From Saccharomyces mikatae IFO 1815 (taxonomy: Eukaryota; Ascomycota; Saccharomycetes; Saccharomycetales; Saccharomycetaceae), in contig NC_079259.1 of assembly GCF_947241705.1 (NCBI RefSeq), positions 496,001-560,000 of the forward strand: a DNA stretch of 64,000 bases. The letters are read 5' to 3'. The notes beneath the pieces were generated by a model that made no database searches, had not been told where the DNA came from, and saw only the letters and a list, made by a program, of their open reading frames with translations. How positions within the stretch are numbered: position 1 is the stretch's first letter; each line of letters opens with the position of its first letter. A program made the position numbers and the translations under genes. This document shows, piece after piece, positions 18,504-29,805 of this stretch.

Positions 18504-20840
18504 CTACCATGTTAGCACATCTTGTTCTTCCAACTTGTAGTTTTGATTTTTGCCATACCAGACCTTCTCTAGTCTATTCAGATTATGTTCTGTAAGTCTT
18601 TGGAATTTTCCACCATTGATCTTATAGTATCTTTTAACAATTGCTCTTGTTTCCTCGTCCATTGCATTCAAACCAGCAATCAATACTGCAAAATTACAAT
18701 AGCAGGTCCTTGAATTTTGCGGAGGTGAATCACTATCTAAGAACTTGAAAAAAGACATGATCCTTTTGACTACTTGTTGAATAGTGGTTGATTCTTTCGG
18801 TATACCCAAAAGTTTTAATAGTACAATTAATAAAAACGATAAAACTTGAGTTTGGTGAGAAATATCATACCAGCTAATGGCAATTTCCTCGCCGTTTTTT
18901 AAGGTCACTATATCAATGGCATTATCATGAATATTACTAATTTTAGGGTGTGATTGATTGCTTGAAGGAATAATTCCAGATTTGTCAATAAACTCGTAAT
19001 CTAGTTGCTTATCAATTTCCACAAGAATTTTCTGGGTATTGAAATATGATATGCGATCTTTGAACTTTTCGGATGAAGTCTGAGACGACAAAAGCAAGTA
19101 ATCTAATTTCTCAGTGAACAGACCTCCTTCTTTTGAAGAATAGGATTTCTCTGTCAACCTAATGGTATTGAGCGATTTGAATACTTCCTTGATGACGAGA
19201 TCAAAATCCTCTTTATGGCCTCTCAAAAGATTGAATTCATTTAGAGGAGTCATGATATTTAAGAATTTTAATGAGTCAACGTATTGGTAATCATACGGGT
19301 CAAAAATCGCATCTAGATCGTTATTGTCAATGAGAGATCCACCGAATACCGTGCTTATGCTGGCAAATGTTTCCATAACTTTGAACCAACATTTTGCAAC
19401 GTTAAGCACTTTCGAGGAGTTCCCGGTACTAATTTTCTTAAAAAGGTCTGTGACCCCCTTTAAGTGAGACCTCCATTGGGAATTCATAGAGTAGATGCAA
19501 TCCCATGCAAGCATGATTACTGTTAGAATAATAGGTTCTATTCTATTTAGAACGTTTGACTCATTCTTGAATTGTTCTCCTAAGAGACTCAGACAATGTG
19601 AAAGGTATGCACAGTAATTCCGCTCATCCTCTAAGTCACTGGATTTTCTATACGCTATAGATGCTCCTGTAGCTAATATAGAGGATAAGAGATAGGCCTC
19701 ATTTTTTGCGAATGAGAGTAAGATATCTCTCAAAGGGTTTCCTTGGTTTTGAAAAAAGGGCGCAATAGAATCTAAACAATCATAATAAAAAATCTTTAGA
19801 TACTTATCGTGAATGCCGCCCAATTTGAAAGTGCTTAGTTTTGTGTTGAAAGTTATTACATTATTCACCAGAAAGGATATAGGAACACTACTGTTGGAAT
19901 TCGGTGCAGGTAAAAGTTCAGGAATATCCAAGTCAGGTAAATCTAATCCTTTCAGTTCTTCATTCAATAAATAAGAGTCATGAAGCTTCATATTAACCAT
20001 ATCATTTAAGTTTTGCATTAACAAATTGACGTCATATCCATTCATTGTGGTAGTAAGATCAAAGTTTGGGATCTCTAAAGATTCTATTTCATCCAGAGGG
20101 ACGCTCTTGGTACTATCTAAAATATGCTTAGCGTTCGTAGCGTCATCTTGTAAATCTGATCGTACTGCTTTTTTCTTTTCAACTTTGCAAGACGAATGCT
20201 GACGTTTGCGATCACTGAAATGATCGTTATCGAGATTGATGCTGTGTTTTCCAAACTCCTTCACTTTTTGAGCGTTAGAGGTTCTTCTTTTCTTATTCTT
20301 GGGATTTAAAACGTAAATACAATGACGATTCAATCTTGCACATTGCCAACAAGTCGGTTTGGTTTCATCACATTTCATTCTTCGTCTCTTACACTCAGAG
20401 CAACCATTCCTGGAGTATTTTCGTTTGACTGTATTGCCTTTTTTATCTGTAACAGTTGAAGTTACAGCAGAATTTGGAGTCAAAGAGGAATGTTCACTAT
20501 CTTTTTGCTGTGAAGTATTAGGGTGGTCTGTATTTTCATTATTGCTATCATTATTATTCTTAATTAATTCAACATTTTCACTTCTGACATTCGAACTAGA
20601 CGGTGAGGTCATCTGATTATGATTAAAAATGCCACCTAAAGATCCCGCTCTAGCATTTAAAAATGATAAAGAGGGTAGATTACTTTTTGGTTCAAAGCAA
20701 CTAGTCGAAGTTCCACTATTCGTGAACGATGAACTACTGTCGAGTGAAGCTGGAGAAAGATAACTACCCGGTGGGGACAAAACTTTAGCCAGTTCCTTAT
20801 CTTCTGGGGAATTTACATCCAAGTTGACAGATTCGAACAT
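18504..20840 (-). CDS. LYS14: Zn2Cys6 transcription activator of lysine biosynthesis
   Basis: Orthologue of Lys14 (YDR034C), which activates the lysine biosynthesis genes when the pathway intermediate alpha-aminoadipate semialdehyde accumulates. The product is 778 residues; S. cerevisiae has 790. A fungal Zn2Cys6 cluster is clear at about residues 147-175 (CSECKRRRMKC, then CWQCARLNRHC), preceded by the basic KRKYSRNG. The N-terminus is Ser/Asn-rich. The remainder is the fungal transcription-factor middle homology region and regulatory domain. The start MFESVNLDVNSPE lies at the family start. A perfect Gcn4-type site lies about 250 bases upstream. Confidence 0.95.
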   Translation of the reverse strand: MFESVNLDVNSPEDKELAKVLSPPGSYLSPASLDSSSSFTNSGTSTSCFEPKSNLPSLSFLNARAGSLGGIFNHNQMTSPSSSNVRSENVELIKNNNDSNNENTDHPNTSQQKDSEHSSLTPNSAVTSTVTDKKGNTVKRKYSRNGCSECKRRRMKCDETKPTCWQCARLNRHCIYVLNPKNKKRRTSNAQKVKEFGKHSINLDNDHFSDRKRQHSSCKVEKKKAVRSDLQDDATNAKHILDSTKSVPLDEIESLEIPNFDLTTTMNGYDVNLLMQNLNDMVNMKLHDSYLLNEELKGLDLPDLDIPELLPAPNSNSSVPISFLVNNVITFNTKLSTFKLGGIHDKYLKIFYYDCLDSIAPFFQNQGNPLRDILLSFAKNEAYLLSSILATGASIAYRKSSDLEDERNYCAYLSHCLSLLGEQFKNESNVLNRIEPIILTVIMLAWDCIYSMNSQWRSHLKGVTDLFKKISTGNSSKVLNVAKCWFKVMETFASISTVFGGSLIDNNDLDAIFDPYDYQYVDSLKFLNIMTPLNEFNLLRGHKEDFDLVIKEVFKSLNTIRLTEKSYSSKEGGLFTEKLDYLLLSSQTSSEKFKDRISYFNTQKILVEIDKQLDYEFIDKSGIIPSSNQSHPKISNIHDNAIDIVTLKNGEEIAISWYDISHQTQVLSFLLIVLLKLLGIPKESTTIQQVVKRIMSFFKFLDSDSPPQNSRTCYCNFAVLIAGLNAMDEETRAIVKRYYKINGGKFQRLTEHNLNRLEKVWYGKNQNYKLEEQDVLTW

Positions 20841-21085
20841 TGTTGCAAGAAATTAGATCTTATACCAAAATGATGAGGAAGGGAAAGGAAAGGGGGCGAA
20901 TCAGGACCAAAAGGGAAAAATTATCTAGCAATTTTCACAGCAATTCCTCTAGCTACGTGACGACTTCTGCTGGGCTTTTCTTGTTTGCCTTTGCTGATGT
21001 GAGGCAGAACAATAAAGATTCTAATCGGCCCATGAATATGGTTTTGAAATTCCTCAGGAAATTTTCCTCTGTCATTTCTTCCAGT

Positions 21086-21092
21086 TGAGTCA
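21086..21092. promoter_or_regulatory. Gcn4-type site upstream of LYS14
   Basis: The sequence TGAGTCA is a perfect palindromic match to the Gcn4 consensus TGASTCA, about 250 bases upstream of the LYS14 start on the minus strand. Gcn4 control of lysine synthesis is well known; use of this copy is inferred. Confidence 0.5.
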
Positions 21093-21191
21093 CGTCGCTT
21101 ACGTATACAATGATACAGTATCGAACGACACTTCTCATATACATCATACGGCTGAAACAATGCTTGTCTTGACAACATCTAATTGTCGTAC

Positions 21192-21218
21192 TGTTGTAAT
21201 ATAAATCAACTATCATCT
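21192..21218 (+). repeat. Short delta-LTR 5' stub
   Basis: A 27-base piece matches the first bases of a Ty1-type delta LTR (same as the start of the inner delta at 21,603) and abuts the start of the next delta. It looks like a leftover of an earlier insertion or of LTR recombination. It is a fossil fragment only. Confidence 0.65.
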
Positions 21219-21497
21219 TGTTGAAATGAAAATCAACTATCGTCTATCAACTAGTAGTCATATTACTAGTACATTATCATATACGGTGTTAGAAGATGAC
21301 GCAAATGATGAGATATAGTCATCTAAATTAGTGGAAGCTGAAACGCAAGGATTGATAATGTAATAGGATAAATGAATAAGAACATATAAAACGATGATAA
21401 TAATGTTTATAGAATTATGTAGAATTGCAGATTCCCTTTTATAGATTCGTAAATCCCTGAGGAGAACTTCTAGTATATCTACATACCTAATATTATT

Positions 21498-22215
21498 TGT
21501 TGATAATTAGTAGTTTAGTAAGTTGTAATAATTAAGAATAGTCGTTCCTTCTTAATCTATATAAGAGAGGTATATAAAACACACGCTGATTGGGTGTATT
21601 AATGTTGTAATATAAATCAACTATCATCTACTAACTAGTAGTCATATTACTAGTATATTATCATATACGGTGTTAGAAGATGACGCAAATGATGAGATAT
21701 AGTCATCTAAACTAGTGGAAGCTGAAACGCAAGGATTGATAATGTAATAGGATCAATGAATAAGAACATATAAAACGATGATAATAATGTTTATAGAATT
21801 GTGTAGAATTGCAGATTCCCTTTTATGGATTCCTAAATCCCTGAGGAGAACTTCTAGTATATCTACATACTTAATATTATTGCCTTATAAAAAATGGAAT
21901 CCCAACAATTACATCAAACTCCACTATTATCTCAATTAAACCAAAAGGTTCAGACATAAATCAGAGTGTTGATGATAAGAATTTAGTGTTAACTCATCTT
22001 CTTATATACTAAGTTCTGGACAATTAATAGATCTTTATCTTATTAGTGCAGGAAATTCTATAATTAGAATTTCCCTACTCCATTTAAATTGGTATCACCA
22101 TAAGAATGTTAGTATTAATTTACTCAACATCATTAGTATCATGTTAAAGAATGTTCGTCATCAACTACAACAATTTATATGAATAAATGTATAGTGGTAA
22201 TCACTTATTCCAACA
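21498..22215 (+). mobile_element. Middle solo LTR, tau-like (Ty4/Tsu4 class?), nested
   Basis: An LTR with ends TGTTGATAAT and TTCCAACA is inserted in the outer delta with a perfect 5-base duplication TTATT (21,493-21,497 and 22,216-22,220). Removing the inner delta and its duplicated ATTAA leaves about 381 bases, closer to Ty4 tau (about 371) than to delta, sigma or omega. The sequence is not delta-like. A second, shorter relative lies at 22,688-22,979. Family assignment to Ty4/Tsu4 is by length and ends only. It is a solo LTR fossil of intermediate age in the nest. Confidence 0.8.
21603..21934 (+). mobile_element. Inner solo delta LTR (Ty1 family), youngest layer
   Basis: A complete 332-base delta LTR, starting TGTTGTAATA and ending TTATCTCA, is inserted into the tau-like LTR. 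A perfect 5-base target duplication ATTAA flanks it (21,598-21,602 and 21,935-21,939). The interrupted sequence can be recognised from the other copy of the tau-like LTR at 22,688. It looks whole as a solo LTR and is the youngest of the three layers. Confidence 0.93.
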
Positions 22216-22408
22216 TTATTGCCTTATAAAAAATGGAATCCCAACAATTACATCAAACTCCACAATTATCTCAGAGTTTTCTCTTTGTTGTTCAATCTGT
22301 TCGTTTCTTATAAGGTTGTTTTATATGTGTTTTATGACCGTTTAGAATGATGTATTGTACTATGGAGGTATGTAATGTTAATGATTTATCTTCATTAAGA
22401 TTTTTCAT

Positions 22409-22492
22409 GGAGGGTTGGCCGAGTGGTCTAAGGCGGCAGACTTAAGATCTGTTGGACGGTTGTCCGCGCGAGTTCGAACCTCGCATCCTTCA
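22409..22492 (+). tRNA. tRNA-Leu (anticodon TAA)
   Basis: An 84-base leucine tRNA gene without an intron. The acceptor stem GGAGGGT pairs with ATCCTTC (two G-T pairs), with discriminator A. The anticodon loop is CTTAAGA with anticodon TAA. It has a long class II variable arm and a T-arm GAGTTCGAACCTC. Box A (TGGCCGAGTGG) and box B (GTTCGAACC) are both present. A run of five T at 22,498-22,502 is the Pol III terminator. LTR fossils crowd the upstream side, as expected from Ty1 targeting. It corresponds to tL(UAA)D by position. Confidence 0.98.
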
Positions 22493-22687
22493 TTATCTTT
22501 TTACTCTTTTGAGTTTACAACTATCGAGGCTGATTTTATTCAGATCTTGTTTTTTTCGAATAAATTTCCCTTCTTGTTTTACAGAAAAGTAGCTGTAAAC
22601 AATCGCATACTGAGGAATGGGTGAATTCTGAGATATTTATTGGGTTTCCATTGTCAATTTATGTAATATTATTATGTATACAGGAAC

Positions 22688-22979
22688 TGTTGATAATTAG
22701 TGGTTTAGTAAGTTGTAATAATTAAGAATAAGTCGTTCTTTCTTAAATCATATAAGAGAGGTATATAAAACATACGCTGATTGGTTATATTAAACCCAAT
22801 GGTTTAGACATCACTGGGAACATTGATGACAAGCTTTTGGTGATAACTCATCTTCTTATATACTAAATTCTTATCAATTAATAGATCTTAATCTTACTAG
22901 TGCAGGAAATTCTAATATTAGAATTTGTCTACTCCAATTTATACGAATAAATGTAGAGTAGTAATCACTTAATCCGACA
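22688..22979 (+). mobile_element. Second tau-like solo LTR, degenerate and shorter
   Basis: This is a relative of the middle LTR at 21,498, on the same strand, starting TGTTGATAAT and ending near AATCCGACA. It is shorter and more worn than the first copy and lacks a clear target duplication, so it is probably older. It lies between tRNA-Leu and tRNA-Gln. Family as for the first copy: tau-like, unconfirmed. Confidence 0.75.
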
Positions 22980-23046
22980 GTAAATACTAAAAGATTGTAG
23001 GAATGAGAACCGACTCTCCTCTTTCGAGTAATATTCGCACTACTTC

Positions 23047-23147
23047 TATATTATCATATACTGTGTAAGAAGGCGACATAACGATCGAGAAAGAGTCATC
23101 GAATTTTGGGGGAAGTTGAAACGCTAAGATTGATAATACACTAGTAA
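23047..23147 (+). mobile_element. Degenerate delta LTR fragment
   Basis: About 100 bases resemble the central part of a Ty1/Ty2 delta LTR (ATATTATCATATAC, then a GAAACGC block and TTGATAAT) but are strongly diverged. It is an old fragment, on the plus strand, upstream of tRNA-Gln. Its edges are approximate. Confidence 0.6.
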
Positions 23148-23336
23148 TGCCAATACTATTCGAAAGACGGTAGTTGACTTTTATTCTAACATTTTTCACA
23201 AGACTTTTTGGCCAAAATTCATTTTCAAAGTCGCATATTTATCAAATTCAAGGGTCTACCCTATTAAGTCTCTCATTTTTTCTTATTTTTTCCTTGACAC
23301 AATTAATCTATAAAGAAAACAAACCGTCCATTTTAA

Positions 23337-23408
23337 GGTCCTATAGTGTAGTGGTTATCACTTTCGGTTTTGATCCGGACAACCCCGGTTCGAATCCGGG
23401 TAGGACCT
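23337..23408 (+). tRNA. tRNA-Gln (anticodon TTG)
   Basis: A 72-base glutamine tRNA gene without an intron. The acceptor stem GGTCCTA pairs with TAGGACC, discriminator T. The anticodon is TTG in a TTTTGAT loop. The T-arm is CCCCGGTTCGAATCCGGG. Six T at 23,410-23,415 form the Pol III terminator. It corresponds to a tQ(UUG) gene at this position in S. cerevisiae. Confidence 0.98.
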
Positions 23409-23698
23409 CTTTTTTGACACTTTTAACCCTCTTTCCATTTTTTTCTTGGCTTGGGAATGCACAGCCTCTTGCTTGTAGCGATACCCTGAAAAAAGAAAGA
23501 ACGGCAAGGAAATAAGGATAATTCTATATAAGAGTTATACAAGGTCAATTTTCGTTTTCTCCTTTTCGATTTGCCCCTTGTCAATATTCAGTTATATTTA
23601 AATGTTTCGAAGTTGGATTGGTAGGTTGAATAATTTATCTGTTCACGCAACTATCATCCATTTTTAACTGCCAAGTAACTCAATTTAAAACAGGTACA

Positions 23699-23854
23699 AT
23701 GAGACACCATCAAAATATGCAGTATGCCCCACAGCAACAACCGATTTATGTTCAGCAGCCTCCTCCTCGTAAAGAATCTGGTGGTTGCTGTAAAACTTGC
23801 TGTCATTTTCTATGTTGCCTCTGTTTGATCAACCTATGTTGTGATGTCTTTTAA
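23699..23854 (+). CDS. Small cysteine-rich CYSTM tail-anchored protein (YDR034W-B type)
   Basis: A 51-residue protein starting MRHHQNMQYAPQQQPIYVQQ. The N-terminus is Gln/Pro-rich and the C-terminus is very rich in Cys (GGCCKTCCHFLCCLCLINLC), ending DVF. This is the layout of CYSTM proteins: a polar head followed by a short cysteine-rich membrane tail, probably inserted in the plasma membrane and linked to stress resistance. It matches the S. cerevisiae small gene YDR034W-B in position, length and composition. It lies between tRNA-Gln and ARO3. The start is the only ATG that opens the frame. Molecular function is unknown. Confidence 0.9.
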   Translation: MRHHQNMQYAPQQQPIYVQQPPPRKESGGCCKTCCHFLCCLCLINLCCDVF

Positions 23855-25297
<1,443 letters not shown>

Positions 25298-25570
25298 AAC
25301 TCCGAACAAAGTTAAAGGTGAAAATATTTGAAATGATGATGACAACTTAATTCCACATTTTTTCCTCTGAACCATATTTATTATACTTGACCTTCTCATT
25401 TTACTTTTCTAGACAGAATACTTATAAGAAAGAGAAGATGGTAACAGCTATTTATATATTATTAAATAAGCCTTCATATACCGGTATAGCGAAATGTTTG
25501 ACTTTTATTATTTACATGGGCGTAACATTTGGGTGCAAGCCTTTACAAGTTGCAGACTGCTAGTTTAGAT

Positions 25571-27076
25571 TTATTTCCATCTCAAGCCATCGTTGACTTC
25601 TTCACATTTTCTTTCACAAACAAGCTGACATAGTGACTGAATGCCCAGTTTCCCTCTTCTAGAAGGAATCGCATTGGCAAAGTGATCTATTACTTCATTC
25701 TCGGTAACTTTAACGCTAGTATCATCATTTGTTCTCTTTTCAATATATGCAGCAATTTCCTGTTCTGTTGGCAATTGGTATTTCGAGTGATAGGGGTACT
25801 GGGTCCAAGTAACATTCGAGGTATTTCTTAGTAGCGATATTGGTAATGATGGTTTAGGCGACGTGATAGATGTCAACTGAGATACAAATAATTGTTCCTT
25901 CTTGGTCCATGGATACGGGATCTTTTGCTTATCGATAAGTTTATGCTTAGTGGCTTCTGAAAATTCCACTAAGGAATCCTGGTTCATGCACATATTAGCT
26001 GCTGTGTATAAGTCTCTTTTGATAGCCGATTCTATGTGATCTCTAGAGTTCTCTTGCATCAATCTCAAGCAAATTTGCAGAGAGGATGGCGATTTCGTTA
26101 AGATTTTTGTTTTAATTTCTTGTGCAAAAATCTTACCCTCAACCGGACCTTCATATTGATTCAAGTTATCAATTATGTCCTCAATGGTACCATTTTTTGA
26201 CAAGTTAAAACAAACTTCAATTACGTTGAGCTTCTCGTTGGAATATTTGAAAACATAATCTTTCGGTAATGGTGATACAAATTCATTGATTGATTCGTTG
26301 ACCATTTCAAAGAAATATGAAGACTGCGAATCGTTATTGAAAGGAGGGCTAATTTCACCCAATCTTTTTTGCAAAGCGTTTAGGTTTTCACTGCTAACGT
26401 AATGTGATGCTAAACCAAGCATATACGCATCTGCTCCATTAATAATTTCTCCTGTGAGACATAGATACAAAGCCATCTGTGAGTTTGAGTTAGCTAACGT
26501 CACGATTCTAGGGAGGGCAAAAGTTGAACCCACATCTGGAAAAAAGCCTATGTCCATCTCAGGCATGGCCCACTTTGTGTTTTGAGTGGCAATTCTAAAG
26601 GGCGTATGAATAGATAGACCAACACCACCACCCATCGTGATACCATCCATGAACGTGACAATCGGCTTCAAATAAGTTGCTAATTGAAAATTCAAAGAAT
26701 ATTCGTCGGTGAAAAACTTGATAGATTTGGCAAACTCTTTGTTAAGATTGTTTGTTGCGACAGTAGCCACATCACCACCGGCACAGAACGACCGTGGCTG
26801 ATTGGATGATTTTAAAATGATTAAGTTGGTAGTGCTGCTCTTAGCGAATTCATTTAAAGTCTTGAACATAGATTCCGACATTTTGGTGTCTAGAGCATTG
26901 AGCTTCTTCGGCCTATTTAGTGTGATGACCCTGGCTGTATCCTGAACCGTAAAGAGCACAGAAGGAGCAGCAGCGCTATTTAACTGTGGTTGATAATTCA
27001 TGAATGTACGTATAGTATTGTTTAATCTGTATTTAGGCGACGATTGGGTACACTTTATCGTGTTTCTGAGCATCAT
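25571..27076 (-). CDS. EHD3: Mitochondrial 3-hydroxyisobutyryl-CoA hydrolase-like protein
   Basis: Orthologue of Ehd3 (YDR036C), a crotonase-superfamily enzyme related to 3-hydroxyisobutyryl-CoA hydrolase of valine breakdown; also listed as a mitochondrial small-ribosomal-subunit-associated protein. The product is 501 residues; S. cerevisiae has 500. The N-terminus ([20 protein letters not shown]) is basic and lacks acidic residues, like a mitochondrial presequence. Crotonase features are visible: [14 protein letters not shown], the oxyanion-hole segment [14 protein letters not shown], and [13 protein letters not shown]. Two ATGs are adjacent at the start; the second (27,073) gives 500 residues and could equally be used. 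Confidence 0.95.
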   Translation of the reverse strand: MMLRNTIKCTQSSPKYRLNNTIRTFMNYQPQLNSAAAPSVLFTVQDTARVITLNRPKKLNALDTKMSESMFKTLNEFAKSSTTNLIILKSSNQPRSFCAGGDVATVATNNLNKEFAKSIKFFTDEYSLNFQLATYLKPIVTFMDGITMGGGVGLSIHTPFRIATQNTKWAMPEMDIGFFPDVGSTFALPRIVTLANSNSQMALYLCLTGEIINGADAYMLGLASHYVSSENLNALQKRLGEISPPFNNDSQSSYFFEMVNESINEFVSPLPKDYVFKYSNEKLNVIEVCFNLSKNGTIEDIIDNLNQYEGPVEGKIFAQEIKTKILTKSPSSLQICLRLMQENSRDHIESAIKRDLYTAANMCMNQDSLVEFSEATKHKLIDKQKIPYPWTKKEQLFVSQLTSITSPKPSLPISLLRNTSNVTWTQYPYHSKYQLPTEQEIAAYIEKRTNDDTSVKVTENEVIDHFANAIPSRRGKLGIQSLCQLVCERKCEEVNDGLRWK

Positions 27077-27813
27077 GTGTGGCGGTTAAACAGAAACGAG
27101 TTGTATACAAAGGGGGAAGCCAACAGATATATACAGGAAACTGCCATCTTATCGACTACCCCATCAATCCTTGGCTCCGAAGTTTAACACTTTTGCTTGC
27201 CTTTTACTTCTCCAATTACCAAGTTCAGAAGGGTAACTCGGATTTTATCACTGAGTAAGAAAAGGTTGATACAAACTGCAAGGGACCAGCCTGATATGGC
27301 AAAAAGCTCGGAAATCTTAGAAGATTATTTGATACAAAATAGGGTAGGCTGTTGCTCTCTTGAACATAATGTTAAAAAATTGGCCTCAAGATATTGCATG
27401 TTGACGAATTCAAGCATACCGTGCACAACACAGAAAGACAGGGAATTTTCCTGCTAAGCTGGGAGATGTTACCGACAATTCAATGCTTTCCAGTTCATGA
27501 TTATAATAAATCAAGAGATGCTCTGTTTATTGGTTAGCTACTGATTGACTGCTAGTGACAATATTAATGGTAAGGCACCTTGACTGCAATGTCTGGGTGT
27601 TTTGAAAAATATTTGTCATTCTTAATTTTTCCGGCGCTTTTCTTTTTCTTTTTTTCTTTTTTGTAGTGGTGATTTATTGATGAATAATGACTCTTCATAA
27701 ACTTCGAACACTTATATATACAGCAATTTCTTGCTTAGAAAAGAAAATATAACCTTATTGAGTACATCGATATCACCTTTTGAGAAAGATCTGCAAGAAA
27801 TTCCAATAACATA
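27077..27813. promoter_or_regulatory. Divergent EHD3-KRS1 promoter region
   Basis: This 737-base divergent region serves EHD3 (left) and KRS1 (right). A Gcn4-type half site TGACTC lies at 27,688-27,693, about 121 bases upstream of KRS1, consistent with known general amino-acid control of KRS1. An 86-codon open frame at 27,197-27,457 has no family and is probably chance. Confidence 0.55.
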
Positions 27814-29598
27814 ATGTCTCAACAAGATAATGTCAAAAAAGCTACCGAAGGTGTCGCTAACCTACATCTCGATGAAGCTACTGGAGAAATGGTCTCTAAG
27901 TCTGAATTGAAGAAGCGTATCAAACAAAGACAAGTTGAAGCTAAGAAGGCTGCCAAAAAGGCTACTGCGCAACCAAAACCAGCTTCCAAAAAAAAAACTG
28001 ATTTACTAGCTGATTTGGATCCATCACAGTACTTTGAAGCAAGATCTCGCCAAATCCAAGAAATGAGAAAGAGTCACGAACCAAACCCATACCCACATAA
28101 GTTCCAGGTTTCTATATCTAATCCTGAGTTCTTGGCTAAATACGCACACTTGAAAAAGGGTGAAACTTTACCAGAAGAAAAGGTTTCCATTGCTGGTAGA
28201 ATTCATGCTAAAAGAGAATCAGGTTCCAAATTAAAGTTTTACGTTCTTCATGGTGACGGTGTCGAAGTTCAACTCATGTCTCAATTGCAGGACTATTGTG
28301 ACCCAGATTCTTATGAAAAAGATCATGACCTTTTGAAGAGGGGTGATATTGTTGGTGTTGAAGGTTATGTCGGAAGAACCCAACCTAAGAAGGGTGGTGA
28401 AGGTGAAGTCTCTGTTTTTGTTAGCAGAGTGCAATTACTGACACCATGTTTGCATATGTTACCTGCAGACCATTTTGGTTTCAAGGACCAAGAAACCAGA
28501 TATAGAAAGCGTTATTTGGATTTGATCATGAACAAAGACGCTAGAAACCGTTTCATTACTCGTTCTGAAATTATCCGTTATATTAGAAAATTCCTGGACC
28601 AAAGAAAATTTATTGAAGTGGAAACTCCGATGATGAACGTTATTGCTGGTGGGGCCACTGCTAAGCCATTTGTCACTCACCATAATGATCTTGATATGGA
28701 CATGTACATGAGAATTGCTCCGGAATTATTCTTGAAAGAATTAGTTGTCGGTGGTTTGGACCGTGTTTATGAAATTGGTAGACAATTCAGAAATGAAGGT
28801 ATCGATATGACACATAATCCAGAATTCACCACCTGTGAGTTCTATCAAGCATATGCAGATGTATATGATTTGATGGATATGACCGAATTGATGTTTTCAG
28901 AAATGGTCAAGGAGATCACTGGTTCTTACGTCATCAAGTACCATCCAGACCCTGCTGATCCTGCTAAAGAACTAGAATTGAACTTTTCGAGGCCATGGAA
29001 GAGAATTAATATGATTGAAGAATTGGAGAAAGTGTTCAACGTCAAATTTCCATCCGGTGATCAATTGCATACCGCTGAAACTGGTGAGTTTTTGAAAAAG
29101 GTTCTTTCCGACAATAAACTGGAATGTCCTCCTCCATTAACCAATGCTCGTATGTTAGACAAACTTGTTGGTGAATTAGAAGACATGTGTATCAACCCAA
29201 CTTTCATTTTTGGTCACCCTCAAATGATGTCTCCATTGGCCAAGTACTCAAGAGATCAACCAGGCCTATGTGAGCGTTTTGAAGTCTTTGTTGCTACAAA
29301 GGAAATCTGTAATGCTTACACCGAGTTGAACGATCCTTTTGACCAAAGAGCTCGTTTCGAGGAACAAGCAAGACAAAAGGATCAAGGTGATGACGAAGCT
29401 CAATTGGTCGACGAAACCTTCTGTAATGCTTTAGAGTACGGTTTACCACCAACCGGTGGTTGGGGTTGTGGTATTGATAGATTGGCCATGTTCTTGACCG
29501 ATTCCAACACTATTAGGGAAGTTTTGTTGTTCCCAACTTTGAAACCTGATGTTTTGAGAGATGAAGTCAAGAAGGAAGAAGAACATGAAGCCAAATAA
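27814..29598 (+). CDS. KRS1: Cytoplasmic lysyl-tRNA synthetase
   Basis: Class II aminoacyl-tRNA synthetase that charges tRNA-Lys in the cytoplasm (YDR037W). The product is 594 residues; S. cerevisiae has 591. In order: a Lys/Ala-rich tRNA-binding N-terminal extension (about 30-75), an OB-fold anticodon-binding domain (about 120-235, [20 protein letters not shown]), and the catalytic domain with motif 1 ([20 protein letters not shown]), motif 2 ([20 protein letters not shown]) and motif 3 ([18 protein letters not shown]). The tail is acidic and basic ([11 protein letters not shown]). Codon bias is strong. It converges on the ENA gene with about 200 bases between stops. Confidence 0.98.
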   Translation: MSQQDNVKKATEGVANLHLDEATGEMVSKSELKKRIKQRQVEAKKAAKKATAQPKPASKKKTDLLADLDPSQYFEARSRQIQEMRKSHEPNPYPHKFQVSISNPEFLAKYAHLKKGETLPEEKVSIAGRIHAKRESGSKLKFYVLHGDGVEVQLMSQLQDYCDPDSYEKDHDLLKRGDIVGVEGYVGRTQPKKGGEGEVSVFVSRVQLLTPCLHMLPADHFGFKDQETRYRKRYLDLIMNKDARNRFITRSEIIRYIRKFLDQRKFIEVETPMMNVIAGGATAKPFVTHHNDLDMDMYMRIAPELFLKELVVGGLDRVYEIGRQFRNEGIDMTHNPEFTTCEFYQAYADVYDLMDMTELMFSEMVKEITGSYVIKYHPDPADPAKELELNFSRPWKRINMIEELEKVFNVKFPSGDQLHTAETGEFLKKVLSDNKLECPPPLTNARMLDKLVGELEDMCINPTFIFGHPQMMSPLAKYSRDQPGLCERFEVFVATKEICNAYTELNDPFDQRARFEEQARQKDQGDDEAQLVDETFCNALEYGLPPTGGWGCGIDRLAMFLTDSNTIREVLLFPTLKPDVLRDEVKKEEEHEAK

Positions 29599-29672
29599 TC
29601 TTAAAATGTATTGTATAATGTAAGTATTATTTCAAGATAGAAATCTAAATATGGAAACCTATTCTCGAGTTT

Positions 29673-29683
29673 ATTTATATTTA
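29673..29683 (+). other. ARS consensus match in KRS1-ENA gap
   Basis: ATTTATATTTA is an 11 of 11 match to the yeast ARS consensus WTTTAYRTTTW, in an AT-rich convergent gap, a common setting for origins. Flanking bases fit the extended consensus at most positions. Single matches are common in AT-rich DNA, so origin activity is only a possibility. Confidence 0.25.
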
Positions 29684-29805
29684 GCAGCTGTAAAAAGTTC
29701 TTCAATAGTAAAAAATAAACAAATGACAAAAAAATCTAAAAAATCTAATATATATGTGACGAATATAGGATAATAGATGAAGGGTACTTAATGTTGCTCT
29801 ACCCA

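Larger units (their letters stand above)
21219..22273 (+). mobile_element. Outer solo delta LTR (Ty1/Ty2 family), split by insertion
   Basis: A delta LTR begins TGTTGAAATG at 21,219 and runs to 21,497. It resumes at 22,221 and ends with ATTATCTCA at 22,273. The two parts together have the usual delta length of about 330 bases. It is interrupted by a second LTR at 21,498-22,215, which carries a 5-base target duplication TTATT on each side. It is a solo LTR with no internal retrotransposon sequence. The outer LTR must be the oldest of the three nested layers. It lies upstream of a tRNA gene, the usual Ty1 landing zone. No clear target duplication flanks the outer LTR itself. Confidence 0.9.
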
